Source: an uncultured Bacteroidales bacterium (GTDB lineage Bacteria; Bacteroidota; Bacteroidia; Bacteroidales; UBA932). Taken from it: DNA of 64,000 nt. The notes under the pieces were generated by a model. That model did not search any database. It saw only the letters and a list, made by a program, of their open reading frames with translations, and was not told the origin of the DNA. How positions within the stretch are numbered: position 1 is the first letter of the stretch; every line of letters begins with the position of its first letter. The DNA is taken from assembly GCA_944326265.1 (NCBI GenBank), contig CALVDE010000006.1, positions 1 to 64,000 of the forward strand, written 5' to 3'. Shown here piece after piece: positions 60,856-64,000 of the stretch. The position numbers and the translations under genes were made by a program.

Positions 60856-61863
60856 ATGAATAATAAAAGTGATTATAAGAATGTATATGTGTTCGCGGAG
60901 CAGAGAGGCGGTGTTATCCAGTCTGTAGCTCTTGAACTCATAGGAAAGGCCCGTGATCTGGCAGAGGCTCTCGGAGAGAAGGTAGTCGCAATTCTGGCAG
61001 GCTACAATGTAGAGCCCCTGATCCAGACTCTGTTCGAGTACGGAGCGGACGAGGTGGTCGTGACTGACCATCCCGAGTTGAAGGACTATGTGACTGAGGA
61101 ATACGCTCAGGCTGTCTCGCAGATTATCGATGCGGTGCGTCCCAACATAGTGCTTTTCGGAGCTACGACCATCGGACGTGATCTGGCTCCCAGGCTTTCG
61201 GCCCGTCTGGCCACAGGTCTTACCGCAGACTGCACCAAGCTGGAGATATCGGAGGACAAGCAGCTGATGATGACCCGTCCCGCTTTCGGCGGCAACCTTA
61301 TGGCCACGATCATGTGTACGGAGCACCGTCCCCAGATGTCCACAGTCCGTCCCGGTGTCATGCCCAAGCGTGACCCTGAGGCAGGCCGTACAGGTACTGT
61401 AGTGCGTTTCGAGACCAAGTTCGACCACTCCAAGATTAAAGTCAGACTCATCGAGGAGATCAAGGAGGAGAAGAACAAGGTGGACATCTCCGAGGCCAAG
61501 ATCCTCGTTTCCGGAGGACGTGGAGTCGGCTGCAAGGAAGGCTTCGCCAAGTTGGAGGAACTGGCGGGTGTACTGGATGCTCAGGTATCCGCGTCCCGTG
61601 CAATGGTTGACGCAGGTATCATGCCTCATGACCGTCAGGTGGGACAGACCGGCAAGACAGTCCGTCCTGATCTCTATTTCGCTCTCGGTATATCCGGTGC
61701 GATACAGCACCTGGCCGGAATGGAGGAGTCCGAGTTTATCGTTGCAGTGAACAAGGACAAGTTCGCTCCCATCTTCAGTGTTGCCGATGTAGGAATAGTC
61801 GGGGATGTCAACAAGATCGTACCGCTTCTTACAGAAAGACTTAGAAAAGAGATGCAGAAATAA
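60856..61863 (+). CDS. etfA: electron transfer flavoprotein alpha subunit
   Basis: A 335-residue Etf alpha subunit. The C-terminal FAD site is present as RAMVDAGIMPHDRQVGQTG then ALGISGAIQHLAGM and NKDKFAPIFSVADVGIVGD. It carries electrons to Bcd. Its stop codon overlaps the start of the serpin gene by one base (TAATG). Confidence 0.94.
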   Translation: MNNKSDYKNVYVFAEQRGGVIQSVALELIGKARDLAEALGEKVVAILAGYNVEPLIQTLFEYGADEVVVTDHPELKDYVTEEYAQAVSQIIDAVRPNIVLFGATTIGRDLAPRLSARLATGLTADCTKLEISEDKQLMMTRPAFGGNLMATIMCTEHRPQMSTVRPGVMPKRDPEAGRTGTVVRFETKFDHSKIKVRLIEEIKEEKNKVDISEAKILVSGGRGVGCKEGFAKLEELAGVLDAQVSASRAMVDAGIMPHDRQVGQTGKTVRPDLYFALGISGAIQHLAGMEESEFIVAVNKDKFAPIFSVADVGIVGDVNKIVPLLTERLRKEMQK

Positions 61864-63041
61864 TGAGAAAAACCGTCTGTATTATGCTTGCCGCTGCAAT
61901 GGCTCTGCCTTTCGCAGCGCAGGCTGATGACAATATCGAAGGAGGGGCTGCCGGAGCAGTTCCCTCTTTTGCTTTCGGGCTGTTTCAGGACATAGTCTCC
62001 AATGACGGCTCGGACATAGTGTTCCTATCTCCATTGAGTGCCTCGCTGGCCTTGTCCATGACTGCCAACGGTGCTTCGGAGACTACCCGGCAGGAGATGC
62101 TGTCAGTCCTGGGTTTTGACTGCTCCATAAAGGAGGTCAACGAGTATAACCGCAGTGTCATGGACCTCTTCGCGTCAGAGCCGGACGGGGTGGAGCTCAA
62201 TGCCGCCAATTCCATCTGGGTGTCCGACGCATTTCCCCTCAAAGGCAGATTCTGCAGGACGGTCAGGAAGAATTACGATGCGATGGTGACCAACCTGGAT
62301 TTTTCCGATCCCGCATCCCCGTCTGTCATCAACCGGTGGTGTGCTGACAATACTGCCGGCCGTATCGACAAGATGATAGAGGCCATTGATCCGGCGACAC
62401 AGCTCTATCTGCTCAATGCACTGTACTTCAAAGGACTGTGGACGACACCCTTCGATACTGCCCTTACCCGTGAGGATATCTTCCACGGGGACAGCAACGA
62501 CTCTCAGGTCAAGTTCATGTACAATAAAGCCTATTTCCCTTATTATATAGGTCCTGAAGGTTCTATGGTCGAACTACCATACGGCGATGACAGGAATTTC
62601 GTAATGGATGTGATTATTCCGCCTGACGGACTTTCAGCGGATGAGTTTGTCATCGGACTGGACAGTGAGTCGCTCAGCAGACTTTCTTCCGGTCTTCAAA
62701 CCGATGAGATAAGGCTGATGCTGCCGTCTTTCAAGGCCGAATACGATGTGTCCCTCAACGCAGCCCTGCAGAGACTGGGCATGAAGGAGGCTTTTACCTC
62801 TTCGGCTGATTTCTCAGATATGTCAAAAGAGCCGCTGATGATCAGCGAGGTCAGACAGAAGACCTTCATCGAGGTCAATGAGGAAGGCTCCGAGGCTGCG
62901 GCCATTACATCTGTCAGCATGATGCGTGCCTCTCTCGGTCCGGAACCCGTCCGCTTTACAGTGGACCGTCCGTTCGTATTCCTCATCCGCGAACGTACAT
63001 CCGGCACCGTCCTTTTCATGGGCCTGGTCCGTAATCTGTAG
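61863..63041 (+). CDS. secreted serpin (serine protease inhibitor)
   Basis: A 392-residue serpin with a signal peptide (MRKTVCIMLAAAMALPFAAQ). Family marks are FLSPLSASLALSMTANGA, YLLNALYFKGLWTTPFD and the end FTVDRPFVFLIRERTSGTVL. The hinge is EEGSEAAAITSV, small residues as in inhibitory serpins. Counting from the hinge as in alpha-1-antitrypsin puts Ala at P1 and Ser at P1' in MMRAS, with Arg at P2. It would inhibit proteases outside the cytoplasm. It is the last gene of the lysine operon by overlap, an unexpected partner. Confidence 0.9.
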   Translation: MRKTVCIMLAAAMALPFAAQADDNIEGGAAGAVPSFAFGLFQDIVSNDGSDIVFLSPLSASLALSMTANGASETTRQEMLSVLGFDCSIKEVNEYNRSVMDLFASEPDGVELNAANSIWVSDAFPLKGRFCRTVRKNYDAMVTNLDFSDPASPSVINRWCADNTAGRIDKMIEAIDPATQLYLLNALYFKGLWTTPFDTALTREDIFHGDSNDSQVKFMYNKAYFPYYIGPEGSMVELPYGDDRNFVMDVIIPPDGLSADEFVIGLDSESLSRLSSGLQTDEIRLMLPSFKAEYDVSLNAALQRLGMKEAFTSSADFSDMSKEPLMISEVRQKTFIEVNEEGSEAAAITSVSMMRASLGPEPVRFTVDRPFVFLIRERTSGTVLFMGLVRNL

Positions 63042-63056
63042 TGGCAGCCGGTATTA

Positions 63057-63103
63057 TAAAAGACAAGGCCGTCAGGAGAATTCCGTGCGGCCTTGTTCTT
63101 TTA
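63057..63103 (+). terminator. intrinsic terminator after the lysine/serpin operon
   Basis: AAAAGACAAGGCCG (63058-63071) pairs with CGGCCTTGTTCTTTT (63088-63102, one bulged T) around a 16-base loop. It lies between convergent genes and may end both transcripts. Confidence 0.85.
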
Positions 63104-63117
63104 TCTTGGAGTTGCTG

Positions 63118-63888
63118 CTACAGGGTGTTGAAATCCAGAAAAGCCACTTCTCCTATGATGTTGCCGTCCGCATCCTTGTCTGCAGCCAGGATAAAGTAAT
63201 GTGTGTCAGGAAAAACATCGATGGGAATCTCTGCCCATTCAGGCTGCTCCCCGTCCACACATTCTATGGTCATGTCACCCATGCCCTCGAAAGGATACAG
63301 GTACATCAGAAGCCGTTGCAGACTTTCCTGATCGTCCTCACTCCATCCCGGAACAAGATAATCCAGGGCAGCATATTCACCGCTGGAAAACCAGAAGCCT
63401 GTCTCAGATGTGGATGAGACTCTGAATGTATAGGAATTCTCTGTAGCTTCCACCAGTGTCAGGTATTCTGTCCCGGGATCCGGAGCAGAACCGGCGGTGG
63501 TTATTTCCAATGAAGCTGAGGAACTTTGGGGACCGTCGTTTTCCGACATGTTGACAGCAGTTGCATCGATGCGGTAGGTTGTTTCCGGTATAAGTCCGTC
63601 CAGATCTATCACGGATGTACTTTCTACAGTTACGCTGTTCCGGTAGATCCCGCTGCCGTCAGGAGCCGTTACTGTAACGTATGCGCTGTCCGCCTCTGCG
63701 ATTTCTACTTCAAAACGTATGACAGTGCCGCGCAGCTGATCGTCAAGCGTTCCGCTGAGATCGGTGATAACGGGTGCGGCAGGAGGGAGGACCGGCTCCT
63801 GCTCAGGCCCTGGCTGGTCGCATGAAAATACAAGAAGTGCCGTTGCGAAGGCAAAACTGGATGAAAGGAGTAGTTTTCTCATAATCAT
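63118..63888 (-). CDS. lipoprotein with FN3-like domains
   Basis: A 256-residue predicted lipoprotein (lipobox LLVFSC). It has two FN3-like stretches: residues about 38-130 with VTVTAPDGSG and GLIPETTYRIDATAVN, and about 140-256 with ENSYTFRVSS and FPDTHYFILAADKDADGN. The C-terminal module is like the repeats of the 3654 lipoprotein, including a helical insert (DDQESLQRLLMYLYPFEGM). No BACON domain. The start may be 63888 or 63882. Function unknown, likely surface-exposed. Confidence 0.78.
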   Translation of the reverse strand: MIMRKLLLSSSFAFATALLVFSCDQPGPEQEPVLPPAAPVITDLSGTLDDQLRGTVIRFEVEIAEADSAYVTVTAPDGSGIYRNSVTVESTSVIDLDGLIPETTYRIDATAVNMSENDGPQSSSASLEITTAGSAPDPGTEYLTLVEATENSYTFRVSSTSETGFWFSSGEYAALDYLVPGWSEDDQESLQRLLMYLYPFEGMGDMTIECVDGEQPEWAEIPIDVFPDTHYFILAADKDADGNIIGEVAFLDFNTL

Positions 63889-63957
63889 GATATTTTACAG
63901 TTGAGCCATAAAGATAAGAAAAATTTTCCTAAATTTGGAACTGTAAAGCAATCCGCT

Positions 63958-64000
63958 ATGAAAGAGTATGCCGATATCGTTCAGAGATTTTTGAGAAGCA
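63958..64000 (+). CDS. start of an unidentified gene (cut by the window end)
   Basis: The ATG at 63958 opens a frame (MKEYADIVQRFLRS) to the window edge. TAAATTTG at 63930-63937 fits a -7 box 20 bases before it. Only 14 residues are visible and no family can be named. Confidence 0.4.
   Translation, partial: MKEYADIVQRFLRS

Noticed and set aside
1-64000. CRISPR arrays, prophage, integrase or conjugation genes
   Set aside because: No regularly spaced short repeats and no phage structural, integrase or transfer proteins were seen in either strand.

Overview
The window reads as a chromosomal segment of a gut-type member of the Bacteroidales. The evidence is the many lipoproteins with BACON domains, TPR regulators with C-terminal DNA-binding domains, DUF3575, DUF4954, head-GIN and SLBB proteins, a class-2-like PyrD, and promoters of the Bacteroidetes type (TTTG, about 19 bases, TAnnTTTG). 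Base composition is close to 50% GC by eye. Genus cannot be fixed from the sequence; a Rikenellaceae- or Odoribacteraceae-like organism would fit the amino-acid-fermenting gene set.

Region 1 (1-20.9 kb) is accessory and much rearranged. It opens with a possible IS3-family end and a HepT/MntA toxin-antitoxin pair. A block lysO-pyrE-SRPBCC protein-rsmF is present twice. Copy 1 (1214-3559) keeps intact pyrE and SRPBCC genes, but lysO and rsmF have suffered clean in-frame internal deletions. Copy 2 (8962-17789) is intact but split by about 5.4 kb of BACON lipoprotein and TPR regulator genes. Between and inside the copies lie BACON lipoprotein genes, some intact, others broken by a deletion/frameshift, an in-frame TAG and an in-frame TGA, plus remnants of an AlbA_2-type regulator, an AAA-ATPase-like gene and a ParDE-like module. 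The region ends with a TPR/AraC pair, a Big_2 lipoprotein behind a promoter carrying a 17-bp palindrome, and tRNA-Val(UAC).

Region 2 (21-47.6 kb) is mostly core and cell-envelope: an OmpA-like lipoprotein with a DUF3575 partner, htpG, an operon of VanZ, DUF3575-like and amidase/golvesin proteins, an SLBB export protein coupled to DUF4954, an ECF sigma factor/anti-sigma/GIN adhesin/dipeptidase operon, cinA-pyrD, an XRE regulator beside a 535-base AT-rich non-coding stretch full of inverted repeats, queA, an M28 peptidase with an acyltransferase, and a MscS channel.

Region 3 (47.6-63.1 kb) is one long co-directional operon that encodes lysine fermentation to butyrate, ammonia and acetoacetate/acetyl-CoA units: atoD, kal, kce, kdd, kamA, kamB, kamC, kamD, kamE, atoA, crotonase, hbd, acyl-CoA dehydrogenase, etfB, etfA. 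KamA moves the alpha-amino group of lysine, KamDE moves the epsilon-amino group (KamB/KamC as reactivase), Kdd and Kce oxidise and cleave the chain, Kal deaminates to crotonyl-CoA, Bcd-EtfAB reduces it to butyryl-CoA, and AtoDA moves CoA to acetoacetate, releasing butyrate. The last gene of the run is, unexpectedly, a secreted serpin overlapping etfA by one base. A strong terminator follows, then a convergent lipoprotein gene.
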